Part shown: in pieces, positions 18,201 to 27,679 of the stretch
How the letters are laid out: each line of letters starts with the position of its first letter
Numbering within the stretch: the first letter of the stretch is position 1
NCBI GenBank assembly: GCA_001896555.1
Contig: MPOS01000005.1
Location: forward strand, 1-55,568
Source: Candidatus Phosphitivorax anaerolimi
GTDB taxonomy: Bacteria > Desulfobacterota > Desulfomonilia > UBA1062
Length of the DNA: 55,568 nt
Reading direction: 5' to 3'
Notes under the pieces: generated by a model
Seen by the model: the letters and a program-made list of their open reading frames with translations, nothing else
What the model was told of the DNA's origin: nothing
Databases searched by the model: none
Translations under genes and position numbers: made by a program

Positions 18201-18642
18201 GTATATCCGCATCGGTTACGAGCAGGGATCCCAAGTGAGGCCAGGCGAAAAAGTGGTCTCTTCACCTCTGGTGTATGGTGGAATGGTGTTTTTCACCACC
18301 TTCATACCGGTTGTGACAAGCTCTGAAGAAGATATGTGCGGCATGACAGGTGTTGGGGAAGGGAGGCTGTATGCCCTCAATTATCTTACAGGAGAGGCGA
18401 TCAAGGAGCTCAATTTCTACAAAGGGAATGATACTTTAGAAGGTGGTATGCTTAGGGTTGTCGTCGACGAAAGGGACAGGAGTATGTCCCTGGGCAGCGG
18501 GATCCCTACGGCGCCAACGCTTGCTGTAACCTCTTCAGGACCAGTTCTGCTCGTTGGTACATCTGAAGGTGTTAAGGCCGTGGATATCCCAGAGGAGAAC
18601 AGTGTAACTAAGCACTTCTGGCTCCAGGGAATAGAAGATTGA
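15295..18642 (+). CDS. pilY1: Type IV pilus tip adhesin/assembly factor PilY1
   Basis: Exported 1115-residue protein that sits at the pilus tip and acts in adhesion, surface sensing and pilus dynamics. A signal sequence occupies about residues 1-25. A von Willebrand A domain follows with the MIDAS motif D49-x-S51-x-S53. A cysteine-rich insertion (C93, C102, C107, C113, C126) interrupts the early vWA region. The C-terminal half is a PQQ-like beta propeller (FVGANDGFLHCF) with a calcium loop around D831-D839 followed by AGDMGGNVF, as in Pseudomonas PilY1. AAGGAGAGG precedes the ATG. It belongs to the minor pilin operon. Confidence 0.94.
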   Translation: MKKTPIISRITILIVCMLVLGSNFARTDDTDIFTGGEINVPPNVLIILDTSGSMKDQITTQTIYDPTDTYSGGYVRNGIYYYYNKQWHKWEVCREWVTEQVCRWGRCRDETYCTDLHHILLSEIVCSSAQSSLSTVGYWTGNIQEDTLNCLDSDSGSTRQLATGNYLNWSKSYKTLRESKEAIAKRAIKTLLDSVTEGSIYFGLMRFSEDDYGSDKYRGGYVIAPIGSSHATIKQAVNGINSIGSTPLAETLAEAGLYFAGKKSWANTSGQTGYPSSKNGLGNSGVYTSPIKWRCQKNYIIVVTDGMPQYDDGSGNGTNIFTRSDYINNQRISDYYQSADGTISDPFFDDPYNSYMPATAKFLANVDLIDSTDLDSNNGGSWNDPSFPPQTVHTFAIGFGGGCDSAFLERVTNNDHGKGGYYLADDAATLQSALSGIVGGILSSNGNFVAPVVPVDKMNGVYSGNSLYLGLFRPAEGGEWKGNLKKFGFSDEGELLDKSGNVANFSSGTYPSSCWNYSNNDGIEVDEGGAGAQLLHQSVRKFYSYQGLNSDLTDSSNSFDVTNAALTAHTMGLAIDTPAADIEDLIHYIRADGVYTPQTGSKKREWVLGDILHSRPAVLRDRNKNIIFVGANDGFLHCFEDNEGETYNDLSDDSVTEEWCFIPWEQISRLHLLRSSSAHEYYIDGTPVLYRVNNDLYLTFGLRRGGVGYYTLIIGSYDGNNVYVQNGYKTPRWGWEISQDILAPDCLLGQSWCTPRARMIKTGSGAAPVLILAGGYDAGNQDLNSPAATDAYGKAIYAVNASDGTLNQTLKFTPVNMTSLTHSIVDLISYDSNNDGCDDKIYAGDMGGNVFAFKADLDNGNWSGRKLFQAPEGLYKFFYAPDVVREGYQYMVAGENVYSIYDLVYIGTGDRAHPNETSTQNRFYCIKNRDDSTVLTESSSGFIDVTFYSDAYSTSDELNFLKSSACDGWYIRIGYEQGSQVRPGEKVVSSPLVYGGMVFFTTFIPVVTSSEEDMCGMTGVGEGRLYALNYLTGEAIKELNFYKGNDTLEGGMLRVVVDERDRSMSLGSGIPTAPTLAVTSSGPVLLVGTSEGVKAVDIPEENSVTKHFWLQGIED

Positions 18643-18652
18643 GGTGATGGAG

Positions 18653-19021
18653 ATGTACATGTTTGCAGACCGAAGATTGAAGTATACAATAAGTCTTATC
18701 ACGATCTTGCTGTCGCTTGGTCTCGCTGACCTATCCAATGCCGGCGCTGAGCAACCGGTGATGAAAACGATAATAGGAGAGATCAAGGAGATCGGTGATG
18801 ACTACTTGATCATTCACGGCATAAGAGTTGATCTGGTGGACATGGAACACCGAGGGAAGCGTTATGCCACCAATGTTTTTGACGCGCATGACAACCCGAT
18901 GGAGTTCTCGAAACTCAGAGTAGGCAACTGGATAAAGGTGATCGGCGCAGAATCAGAGGAGGGGGCTATGAGTGCAAGCGCGATCCATTATCTTCAGCCG
19001 TGTGTCCCTGAACCAATGTGA
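18653..19021 (+). CDS. Small exported protein of unknown function
   Basis: A 122-residue protein with an N-terminal signal (SLITILLSLGLADLSNAGA region) and a small beta-rich body carrying the GEIKEIGDDYLIIHGIRVDL stretch, which resembles small periplasmic OB-like domains of the DUF5666 type; that match is tentative. Several starts are possible (GTG 18644, ATG 18647, 18653, 18659); 18653 is preferred because GAGGTGAT lies about 5 bases upstream. It begins 10 bases after pilY1 and is the last gene of the pilus operon, so it may be a pilus accessory factor. Confidence 0.65.
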   Translation: MYMFADRRLKYTISLITILLSLGLADLSNAGAEQPVMKTIIGEIKEIGDDYLIIHGIRVDLVDMEHRGKRYATNVFDAHDNPMEFSKLRVGNWIKVIGAESEEGAMSASAIHYLQPCVPEPM

Positions 19022-19165
19022 TAAAAAGGCAATACTGATTTTTGTGGAAGCCGGTTAGTTTCTGATCTGGATCCTGAGCACCATCCGGATCGTGACCTGC
19101 CCATTCGAGATGTTTCTCATGGACGAGGCATTCCCCAGGGGAATAAATCCAGTGATACCACTCAC

Positions 19166-20272
19166 TCAGTTCTGAAGAATCCGGATATACGCGGCCTCGT
19201 TCTCAACCAGGATGTCGGCCTTGGCGATCTGCCTGCGCTTGAGGTTTTCCATGGCGTCGGTGAGGCTGCCTTTGATCTCCATGATATGGCAGATGGAGTG
19301 GCCGTGGATGCCCGTGATGACGATCCGGGAGACCCCCTCGACAGACATGAGCGCATTGATCATGGATTGATAGGTGACATAGTCGCTTATTCCCTCGACG
19401 CAGAGGGTTTTCTTCATCAGGCTGGGGCTCTCGCTCAAAATCCGCTTGCTGATTCCCGCTCGCACTGGCCTGATGATCTCATTGATCATGAGTGAGTTCA
19501 TGGCCTCGGTTGAGAAGTCTCCCCTGCGGGAAATAGACCATGACGAGATCTCCGTGCCAGAGGCTACATCGACCAGGGAGATCTCGAACAGGCATTCGTA
19601 GAGCGTGTCGAGAACCGGGGTGTAGGCGATGGTCCCGGTGATGAGCATGTCCGCCCCAAGTGCATGGGCCGAGGCCAGCGGGTCGGGCTGGGTGCGTGCC
19701 GCGCCCGGCTGTTTGCGGGGGCTGATCACGTTTTCTCCGAGGCGGCTCAATTCCCGCCCGAACTGCGACTCGAAGGGAGAATATGCCGTACCCGCCTTGT
19801 CCGTCCACCATTCATAAGGATTTTCACTGCCCGGTCCCAGGTACGAGATCGCCAGAAGGACCTTGGACCGGTGCCCCCTGGGGATGGTCAGTGCTCGCGA
19901 GTGGAGCCACTGCCTCAGCGAATCATCGTCGATCTTGACATCCACGCTGAGCTGCAGAACGTTGCCCTGCCGGGTACGAGAGGTGATCTGGTATTGAAGG
20001 ATGTCCTGCATCCCCCTGGATGCGGTATATTCGGGAAGCAACTGCATGAGGTCTACAACCGAGCTGTCGGGAACAAACCGCAGGGAGGCCTGCAGGGCCG
20101 CTTTCGCAAATGCGTCATCCAGCGCTCGCTGTTCGGCCTGGGCGAGATTGTCCTTCTCGATGGGTCCCAGGCCGTAAACCGTAAGGGTAGCATCACCTCT
20201 GCAAATAAGGGGTGTGGTTATCAAGAAAAAAAGAGAGATGATACAGGTCGCTGTCTTGGGGTGAATCCTCAT
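19166..20272 (-). CDS. Exported FlgT/LPP20-like protein coupled to hfq
   Basis: A 368-residue protein with an N-terminal signal (about residues 8-25) and no later membrane helix. The mature N-terminus (LTVYGLGPIEKDNLAQAEQR, then ALDDAFAKAAL) resembles the FlgT/LPP20 domain, and the middle part (GADMLITGTI followed by alternating strands) resembles the TolB-N/CsgG-like domain of FlgT. These are fold-level impressions, not a firm family call. The frame runs further upstream through hfq, but the ATG at 20272 overlaps the hfq stop as ATGA and opens a proper signal peptide. A cell-envelope or flagellar accessory role is possible. Confidence 0.72.
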   Translation of the reverse strand: MRIHPKTATCIISLFFLITTPLICRGDATLTVYGLGPIEKDNLAQAEQRALDDAFAKAALQASLRFVPDSSVVDLMQLLPEYTASRGMQDILQYQITSRTRQGNVLQLSVDVKIDDDSLRQWLHSRALTIPRGHRSKVLLAISYLGPGSENPYEWWTDKAGTAYSPFESQFGRELSRLGENVISPRKQPGAARTQPDPLASAHALGADMLITGTIAYTPVLDTLYECLFEISLVDVASGTEISSWSISRRGDFSTEAMNSLMINEIIRPVRAGISKRILSESPSLMKKTLCVEGISDYVTYQSMINALMSVEGVSRIVITGIHGHSICHIMEIKGSLTDAMENLKRRQIAKADILVENEAAYIRILQN

Positions 20273-20505
20273 CCTGCCAGAAAATCTTTCAGTTTTGAGT
20301 TCGTCTCTGACGGCTCGATGCTCGCTACAGCATGCTTGTAGATGAGTATCGGCTTGTCGGTCTGGATAAGAATGCAAAACGGGTCGAAACTCTTGACAAA
20401 TCCCTCGACCTTATCCTTGTCGACGAGAGTCACTACAATGGGGACCCTTTCCTTTCGTGCCTGATTAAGGAACTGGTCCTGCACATTAAATACAACCTTA
20501 CCCAT
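20269..20505 (-). CDS. hfq: RNA chaperone Hfq
   Basis: A 78-residue Sm-like protein that forms a hexameric ring and pairs small RNAs with mRNAs. The Sm1 motif covers VQDQFLNQARKERVPIVVTL through FVKSFDPFCILI, and the Sm2 motif is YKHAVASI, with the Y-K-H signature of Hfq. The loop usually reading NG is VDKDKVEG here, a modest deviation. AAGGAGG lies before the ATG. It overlaps the downstream exported-protein gene by four bases. Confidence 0.96.
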   Translation of the reverse strand: MGKVVFNVQDQFLNQARKERVPIVVTLVDKDKVEGFVKSFDPFCILIQTDKPILIYKHAVASIEPSETNSKLKDFLAG

Positions 20506-20564
20506 TGCAACCTCCTTATGGCTCGTGGTGTGTTTTTTTGCTGTCGCGCTAACGTCTATATATT

Positions 20565-22697
<2,133 letters not shown>

Positions 22698-22700
22698 AAG

Positions 22701-22973
22701 GTGAAGTCCCTTCATGTAACCATATACGGCATCGTCCAGGGCGTCTGGTTCCGGGCGAACACCAGAGAACAGGCACAGAGGCTCGGGGTGAACGGATGGG
22801 TGCGAAACACGCCCGATGGTGCGGTGGAGGCCCGCATGCAGGGGGACGACGATGCCGTGGATGCACTCCTTGCCTGGTGCCGCCAGGGTCCCCCGGGTGC
22901 CCGGGTGGAGAAGATAAAGGCGGACGAAGTGGAACCTGATAAAGGTATTCAGGGATTTCGTATCATCTACTGA
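22701..22973 (+). CDS. acyP: Acylphosphatase
   Basis: A 90-residue acylphosphatase that hydrolyses carboxyl-phosphate bonds. The signature YGIVQGVWFR ends with the catalytic R18, and N36 in GWVRNTPDG is the second catalytic residue. It starts at GTG, supported by AAGGAGG 8 bases upstream. It lies 3 bases after ligA and is probably co-transcribed with it. The physiological substrate of bacterial acylphosphatases is generally unclear. Confidence 0.94.
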   Translation: MKSLHVTIYGIVQGVWFRANTREQAQRLGVNGWVRNTPDGAVEARMQGDDDAVDALLAWCRQGPPGARVEKIKADEVEPDKGIQGFRIIY

Positions 22974-23015
22974 GGGTGAAAGCCGCTATCGAGACGAGCC
23001 TCTCTGGTGATCCAG

Positions 23016-23043
23016 GGCCGTTATGCGACGATGCATCACGGCC
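23016..23043 (+). other. Strong hairpin between acyP and rpsF
   Basis: GGCCGT (23016-23021) pairs with ACGGCC (23038-23043), then one t/c mismatch, then ATGC with GCAT around a GACGAT loop. There is no T-run after it, so it is not a standard terminator. It may end the ligA-acyP message by another means or form part of the ribosomal-protein leader. Confidence 0.45.
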
Positions 23044-23119
23044 GGGAACCGGTTCATTGTCGAGCGCGCATGTCATTGAGTCCGTATCATATGATGAGAA
23101 GGGGCAGGGCTTTTTCCGC

Positions 23120-23146
23120 TTGCACGAACATGAACTTTGTTATATG
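23120..23146 (+). promoter_or_regulatory. Possible rpsF promoter
   Basis: TTGCAC (23120-23125) and TATATG (23141-23146) with a short 15-base spacer. It would start transcription just before the leader hairpin at 23155. The spacing is suboptimal, so this is weak. Confidence 0.25.
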
Positions 23147-23154
23147 AGTTCCAC

Positions 23155-23176
23155 GCTCCTTGCTCCGGACAGGGGC
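23155..23176 (+). promoter_or_regulatory. Candidate S6:S18 autoregulatory leader hairpin
   Basis: GCTCCTTG and CAGGGGC pair around the loop CTCCGGA, ending about 10 bases before the rpsF ribosome site. Bacterial rpsF leaders often carry a hairpin with a CCG element bound by the S6:S18 complex (established knowledge). The CCG here lies in the apical loop. Confidence 0.4.
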
Positions 23177-23199
23177 TACAAAACCATAAGGAGGATATA

Positions 23200-23625
23200 A
23201 TGGATCTCTATGAGATAATGTTCATCCAGAACCCGGATCTCGGGGAAGAAGATCGTGAGAAGCTCTTCACCCGTTTCCGCAACACGGTTTCAAAAAACGG
23301 CGGCGAGATCATCAACACACAAGACCAGGGGATAAAGACCCTCGCCTTCAAAATCCAAAAGCGTTCAAGGGGACGTTACTTCCTCATTCACCTCGAGGGA
23401 CCGGGGTCCATGATCTCCGAGCTCGAGCGGTTCATGAGGCTTGATGAGAACATCATGCGATTCGTGACGATCAAGCTCGACAAACATGTCACCCGGGAAG
23501 ATCTGATAACCAAGGCAATCACCGAGGCCGAGCCGGCTGTCGAGGCAGAGCAGGCCCCCGAGGAAGCACCGGCAGCCGAGGCAGAAGAGGAAGCCGAGAC
23601 CGCAGAAGAGGAGGAGGTAGAATAA
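23200..23625 (+). CDS. rpsF: 30S ribosomal protein S6
   Basis: A 141-residue S6 protein of the ribosomal platform, partner of S18. The body (1-100) matches the family ([28 protein letters not shown]). It is followed by an acidic, Glu/Ala-rich tail of about 35 residues; acidic S6 tails are known and in E. coli are lengthened by RimK. The frame is open upstream, but AAGGAGG lies 5 bases before the ATG at 23200 and the protein starts there. The stop overlaps the rpsR start by one base. Confidence 0.96.
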   Translation: MDLYEIMFIQNPDLGEEDREKLFTRFRNTVSKNGGEIINTQDQGIKTLAFKIQKRSRGRYFLIHLEGPGSMISELERFMRLDENIMRFVTIKLDKHVTREDLITKAITEAEPAVEAEQAPEEAPAAEAEEEAETAEEEEVE

Positions 23626-23870
23626 TGCAGCGCCGACCCGGTAATCCGAGAAGAAGCTATTACAAAAGAAAAACATGCAGATTCTGCGAAGACAAGAATA
23701 TCAAGATCGATTACAAAAATTCGGGCATGCTCCGTGATTTCATCACCGAGCGCGGGAAGATCCTGCCAAGAAGGATCACCGGAACCTGCTCGCGGCATCA
23801 GCGGCAGCTGGCGGTGGAGATAAAGAGGGCACGGATCATGGCCCTCCTGCCATTTTCCGTCCACGATTGA
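23625..23870 (+). CDS. rpsR: 30S ribosomal protein S18
   Basis: An 81-residue S18. It has [11 protein letters not shown] near the N-terminus, which supplies a Cys pair as in zinc-type (C+) S18 proteins, and the conserved [18 protein letters not shown] core. It binds S6 and 16S rRNA. RimI, encoded at 8555-9007, is its usual acetyltransferase, although here Met1 is followed by Gln rather than Ala, so that modification is uncertain. It is coupled to rpsF by a TAATG overlap. Confidence 0.97.
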   Translation: MQRRPGNPRRSYYKRKTCRFCEDKNIKIDYKNSGMLRDFITERGKILPRRITGTCSRHQRQLAVEIKRARIMALLPFSVHD

Positions 23871-23874
23871 GAAC

Positions 23875-24795
23875 ATGCCTCTATTGCAGAGAGGCCCAAA
23901 GACCCTGCTGATCACCACCGGGGTCTTTCTTTTTATCGGGGTTCTGGTCGTCGTCGCAACGGCGCAGGTCATGCTGTTTGCGCTGTTTGTTCCCGTCCTG
24001 TATGCGGTCTTTTCCGATCAGGTGCATCGCTGGTTCACATATTTTCTGGCGGCGGCCATCCCAGTCACCTTTGCTGTGGCCCCGGGGTTCATCGAGGGCG
24101 TGGTACTGTATGCCTCCCTCATCGCAAGCGGGTCTCTGATACGCCGGTTCTTGAACAGCCGGAACGCGGGGATGGCGGTCTTCGTGCCGTCGTGCCTGGT
24201 GTTCTTCCTGTTTGTTCTGAGTGTAGGGATCACGGCCATTCAAGAGGGGATCTTGTTCCAGGCCGTAGTTTCCCGATGGGTCGGGGAGGTCATGAATCAG
24301 GTCGCTCTCGTATACAACCAGATACTGCCCCCCGGAGAACTTGCCGAGTTCAGGGTGAGCAGGGCTGCTATGGAGAACCGGATCACACAGCTCTTCTGGG
24401 GCATTATTGCATCCTCGGTCATGAGCGTGATGTGGCTCAATGTGCTCATCGCGGCACAGGTGCTCAAGACGGTCAAACTGCGCCACTGGAAGTGCCCGGA
24501 CTGGATGGTGGGCTTTTTCATCGCCGCCGGGATCTTCATCCTGGTGAATTACGATGTGATACGGATTTTGGGGTTCAATCTCATGATCGTGGTGTCACAG
24601 ATTTACTTCTTCCAGGGGCTGGCGATCGTGACCGCCTTTCTGACCGGGTACAACTGGTCCAAGGTCGTAAGATGGGTTGTTTACATATTGATTTTCAGCC
24701 AGATATATATCATGATTGCGGTAACCGCGCTTGGATTGTTTGATACCTGGTTCAATTTCAGGAACAGGATAAGAAGCTCAGAAGGAGAAAGATAA
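23875..24795 (+). CDS. DUF2232 (YybS-like) membrane protein
   Basis: A 306-residue integral membrane protein with about seven or eight hydrophobic helices, no catalytic motif visible. Its place between rpsR and rplI and its hydrophobic profile match the DUF2232/YybS family, found in this position in Firmicutes and Deltaproteobacteria. The family function is unknown; some members resemble the S-component fold of transporters. It starts 4 bases after rpsR and ends one base before rplI. Confidence 0.85.
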   Translation: MPLLQRGPKTLLITTGVFLFIGVLVVVATAQVMLFALFVPVLYAVFSDQVHRWFTYFLAAAIPVTFAVAPGFIEGVVLYASLIASGSLIRRFLNSRNAGMAVFVPSCLVFFLFVLSVGITAIQEGILFQAVVSRWVGEVMNQVALVYNQILPPGELAEFRVSRAAMENRITQLFWGIIASSVMSVMWLNVLIAAQVLKTVKLRHWKCPDWMVGFFIAAGIFILVNYDVIRILGFNLMIVVSQIYFFQGLAIVTAFLTGYNWSKVVRWVVYILIFSQIYIMIAVTALGLFDTWFNFRNRIRSSEGER

Positions 24796-24796
24796 C

Positions 24797-25249
24797 ATGA
24801 AGGTAGTGTTGCTGGAAACGATTGAAGGAATTGGGAGCGTCGGACAAGAGGTGAAGGTGAAGGACGGATACGCCCGGAATTTCCTCATCCCCAAGGGCCT
24901 TGCGCTCATGGCATCCGACAAGAACATCAAGGCCTTCAGAGATAAGATACAGGCCAGGATCAAGTCCGAGGCAAAGTCCAAGGAGCATGCGCAGAAGTTC
25001 GCCGAGCAGCTTCAGTCAGTCACACTGAGCTATTCCATGAAGACCGGGCAGGAAGGCAAGCTATTCGGTTCCATCACGGCGGCCCAGATCTTTGATTCGC
25101 TCAAGGAGAAGGGTTTTGAGGTGGACAAGAAGAAGATCGTGCTTCCGGAGCCCATCCGTCATGTGGGTACACACGAGGTGACGGTCAGGCTCTATCCCGG
25201 TGTCAGCGCGCAGCTCAAAGTCGAGGTGTCTGCAGAGAACGAGGAATAG
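24797..25249 (+). CDS. rplI: 50S ribosomal protein L9
   Basis: A 150-residue L9. The N-terminal rRNA-binding domain shows IEGIGSVGQEVKVKDGYARN and FLIPKGLAL, then a long connecting helix and the C-terminal domain with LFGSITAAQI. It supports translational fidelity. AGGAGAAAGATAAC lies before the ATG. dnaB begins 4 bases after the stop. Confidence 0.97.
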   Translation: MKVVLLETIEGIGSVGQEVKVKDGYARNFLIPKGLALMASDKNIKAFRDKIQARIKSEAKSKEHAQKFAEQLQSVTLSYSMKTGQEGKLFGSITAAQIFDSLKEKGFEVDKKKIVLPEPIRHVGTHEVTVRLYPGVSAQLKVEVSAENEE

Positions 25250-25253
25250 CCGG

Positions 25254-26603
25254 ATGGACAACGATTCGCCGGTTCTGCCTCACAACAAGGAAGCAGAAGA
25301 ATACCTCCTTGGTGGAGTGCTGCTGGAGAACTCTTCCCTCGATCTGATCTCAGAGATCATATCGCCGGATGATTTTTATACGGAGCGTCACCGCATCATC
25401 TACGAGGAGATGCTGAGGCTCATGGACAAAGGTCTGCCCATCGATCTGGTGTCCCTGACAGAGGCAGTCGAGAGCAACGGCCGGCAGGACAAGGTGGGAG
25501 GCGCGAGTTACATCGCCCAGCTCGCCGATCGCATTCCAACGACCGCCAACATCGAGTATTATGCACGGCTCGTCCGCGACAAGGCCATCCTGCGATCGCT
25601 CATCGTAGGCGCGGGAGAGATCGTCAAGAGCGCCCGGAACCCCGGAGAAGAGGTTTCGCTGGTGCTCGAACATGCCGAGCAGATCATCTTCGACATCAAC
25701 AAGCAGATCAAGAACAAGAAGGGCGGACTGGTCAGGGTAGGGGTTCCGCTGCAGGACATGTACCACAAGCTCAGCCGGATGGCCAAGGGCGAGATCGACG
25801 AGGGAGTGGTTCCCACTGGGTTCATCGATCTCGACAACTTCCTGCTCGGGGGCCTGCACGCCTCAGACATCATCATTATCGCCGCAAGGCCTTCCATGGG
25901 AAAAACCTCTCTGGCCATGAACATCGCGCAGTATGTTGCGGTGACCGAGCAACTGCCGGTGGCGGTGTTCTCCCTTGAAATGGGAGTAGAGCAGCTGGTG
26001 CTCAGGATGCTCGCCGCAGAGGCGCAGATCAATCAGAGTCTGGTAAGGTCAGCCTCCTCGCTGTCGCTCCTGAAAAAGGAAGACTGGAGCAATCTCCTGA
26101 ATGCATCGGGAGTTCTCTCGGAAGCGCCCTTGTATATCGACGATACGCCCGGAATATCTCCCATGGAGATCCGGGGCAAGCTGCGCAGGCTCGCCGCGCA
26201 GGAGGATATCCGGCTCGTGGTGATTGACTACCTGCAGCTCATGACCGCCTCGCGCTCCCATTCTGATTCGAGAGAACAGGAGATATCCGAGATTTCCCGG
26301 AGCCTCAAAGCCATTGCAAAAGAGTTCCACATACCGGTTGTAGCCTTGAGCCAGCTCAACCGCAGGGTGGAGGAAAGGCAGAGCAAACGGCCCCAGATGG
26401 CCGACCTGAGAGAGTCAGGCGCAATCGAGCAGGATGCGGATATCATCTGCTTCATCTATCGTGATGAGGTCTACAACCCCGATACACCTGACAAGGGCAT
26501 CGCAGAGCTCATCATAGCAAAACACCGAAACGGTCCCACCGGAGAGATCAAGCTGTCTTGGAGGCCGGAGCTTACCAAGTTCGAGTCGTATTCAAACCGT
26601 TGA
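25254..26603 (+). CDS. dnaB: Replicative DNA helicase DnaB
   Basis: Hexameric 5'-3' helicase of the replication fork, 449 residues. The N-terminal domain (VLPHNKEAEEYLLGGVLL) is followed by the RecA-like domain with Walker A in ARPSMGKTSLAMN (about 212-224) and Walker B in LVVIDYLQLM. The C-terminal motif DADIICFIYRDEVY is conserved. The start is at 25254 with GAGGA 9 bases upstream; an earlier in-frame GTG or ATG falls inside rplI. The rplI-dnaB order is widespread. No intein was seen. Confidence 0.97.
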   Translation: MDNDSPVLPHNKEAEEYLLGGVLLENSSLDLISEIISPDDFYTERHRIIYEEMLRLMDKGLPIDLVSLTEAVESNGRQDKVGGASYIAQLADRIPTTANIEYYARLVRDKAILRSLIVGAGEIVKSARNPGEEVSLVLEHAEQIIFDINKQIKNKKGGLVRVGVPLQDMYHKLSRMAKGEIDEGVVPTGFIDLDNFLLGGLHASDIIIIAARPSMGKTSLAMNIAQYVAVTEQLPVAVFSLEMGVEQLVLRMLAAEAQINQSLVRSASSLSLLKKEDWSNLLNASGVLSEAPLYIDDTPGISPMEIRGKLRRLAAQEDIRLVVIDYLQLMTASRSHSDSREQEISEISRSLKAIAKEFHIPVVALSQLNRRVEERQSKRPQMADLRESGAIEQDADIICFIYRDEVYNPDTPDKGIAELIIAKHRNGPTGEIKLSWRPELTKFESYSNR

Positions 26604-26748
26604 TCAGGCCTGTTCATCCCGCCGTCAATCGAACCATCTCTCTTTAGAGCTGTCTCTTTTTCCATGCCCTTTGCCATGGATGACCCGTCCGCCTGCTGCA
26701 CGACAGGCTGCTGCTGAGCGGCAATCTATCCCCCGGTGCTCGGATATT

Positions 26749-27510
26749 TTAGAATCGTTGCCTGCGGACAGGGTAGGCGTGGCAGATGTCGATGTCCTCT
26801 GCAAGAACCTCGCGCTCTTTCTCCATGGCGGTTCTCATCCGCTGGAGCGAACGCATCTCGATCTGACGGACCCGTTCTCTGGTCACCCCGATCTCGGTGG
26901 CGATATCCTTGAGCGTTGCGGGAGGATCGTGGAAAAAGCGTTTTTTTATGATGTATACTTCCCGCTTCGTGAGGATCGGCGGGTCTGAGGATAAGAGCTT
27001 CAGAAGATAGGCGTGCCGCTCTTTCAGCGCATAGTGATCGTCCTGGTCAGGCCCCTGATAGAGGAGTCTGTCCATGAGGATCTCTTCGCTGTTTTCGGTG
27101 TCCCCGGAGATGGTGCAGTCCAGGGAGACGAGACCTTTCGCATGGGTAAGCCTTCCGGTGTGTACCTGATAGCTCTTGTGGATAAAGTTCCGGATATAGG
27201 CCTTGATCCACCAGATGGCATAGCAGATGAACCGGACCCCCATGTCGGGATCAAACCTGGTCAGTGCCTTGACAAGGCCCATGTTCCCTTCCTGCACGAT
27301 CTCGAGAGGGCTGTAACCGAGGTGAAAATACTGGTGTGCAATCTTGATAACGAAACGGAGATTTGCGGTGATGATGGTGTGGCCTGCCTCGATGTTTCCC
27401 TGTTTGTACTGCCTGGCGAGATAGAGCTCTTCTTCCGGGGTGAGTAGTTCGTAATCCTTGATCTTTTTTGCGTAGAGCTCCAAATCAGAACATGAAAACA
27501 GACTCCCCAT
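26749..27510 (-). CDS. RpoH-like sigma factor apparently lacking region 3
   Basis: A 253-residue sigma-70 family factor. Regions 1.2/2 are clear (YELLTPEEELYLARQY; ANLRFVIKIAHQY; QEGNMGLVKALTRFDPDMG; YAIWWIKAYIRNFI at 97-110), and region 4 ends with the helix-turn-helix LKDIATEIGVTRERVRQIE (200-218). Compared with E. coli RpoH (284 residues), the RpoH box after region 2.4 is missing and about 50 residues of region 3 seem absent: SLDCTISGD (129-137) follows almost directly. It is probably an alternative sigma factor, possibly for stress genes. A good promoter lies just upstream. Confidence 0.88.
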   Translation of the reverse strand: MGSLFSCSDLELYAKKIKDYELLTPEEELYLARQYKQGNIEAGHTIITANLRFVIKIAHQYFHLGYSPLEIVQEGNMGLVKALTRFDPDMGVRFICYAIWWIKAYIRNFIHKSYQVHTGRLTHAKGLVSLDCTISGDTENSEEILMDRLLYQGPDQDDHYALKERHAYLLKLLSSDPPILTKREVYIIKKRFFHDPPATLKDIATEIGVTRERVRQIEMRSLQRMRTAMEKEREVLAEDIDICHAYPVRRQRF

Positions 27511-27551
27511 AGACCCTCCTTTTCATCAAAAAAGGACACGATCTCGCTAAA

Positions 27552-27579
27552 GTTACACAATATATTTCACAAATGTCAA
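27552..27579 (-). promoter_or_regulatory. Candidate promoter of the sigma-factor gene
   Basis: On the minus strand a perfect TTGACA (27579-27574), a 16-base spacer and TGTAAC (27557-27552), about 45 bases before the sigma-factor ATG. GGAGG follows at the ribosome site. Confidence 0.5.
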
Positions 27580-27679
27580 GGACAATATAAGCTGGGGTTG
27601 AAATAACTGTCTGAACATGGAGGGTTATGAGTTATGATCTCTGTCGGAGCCTGTATATAACTTTCTCAAAACTGAAGTC

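Noticed and set aside
26604-26748. Stem-loops between dnaB and the sigma gene (TCCATG/CATGGA and GCCTG/CAGGC)
   Set aside because: Neither has a T-run on the proper side for either gene, so they are not called as terminators.
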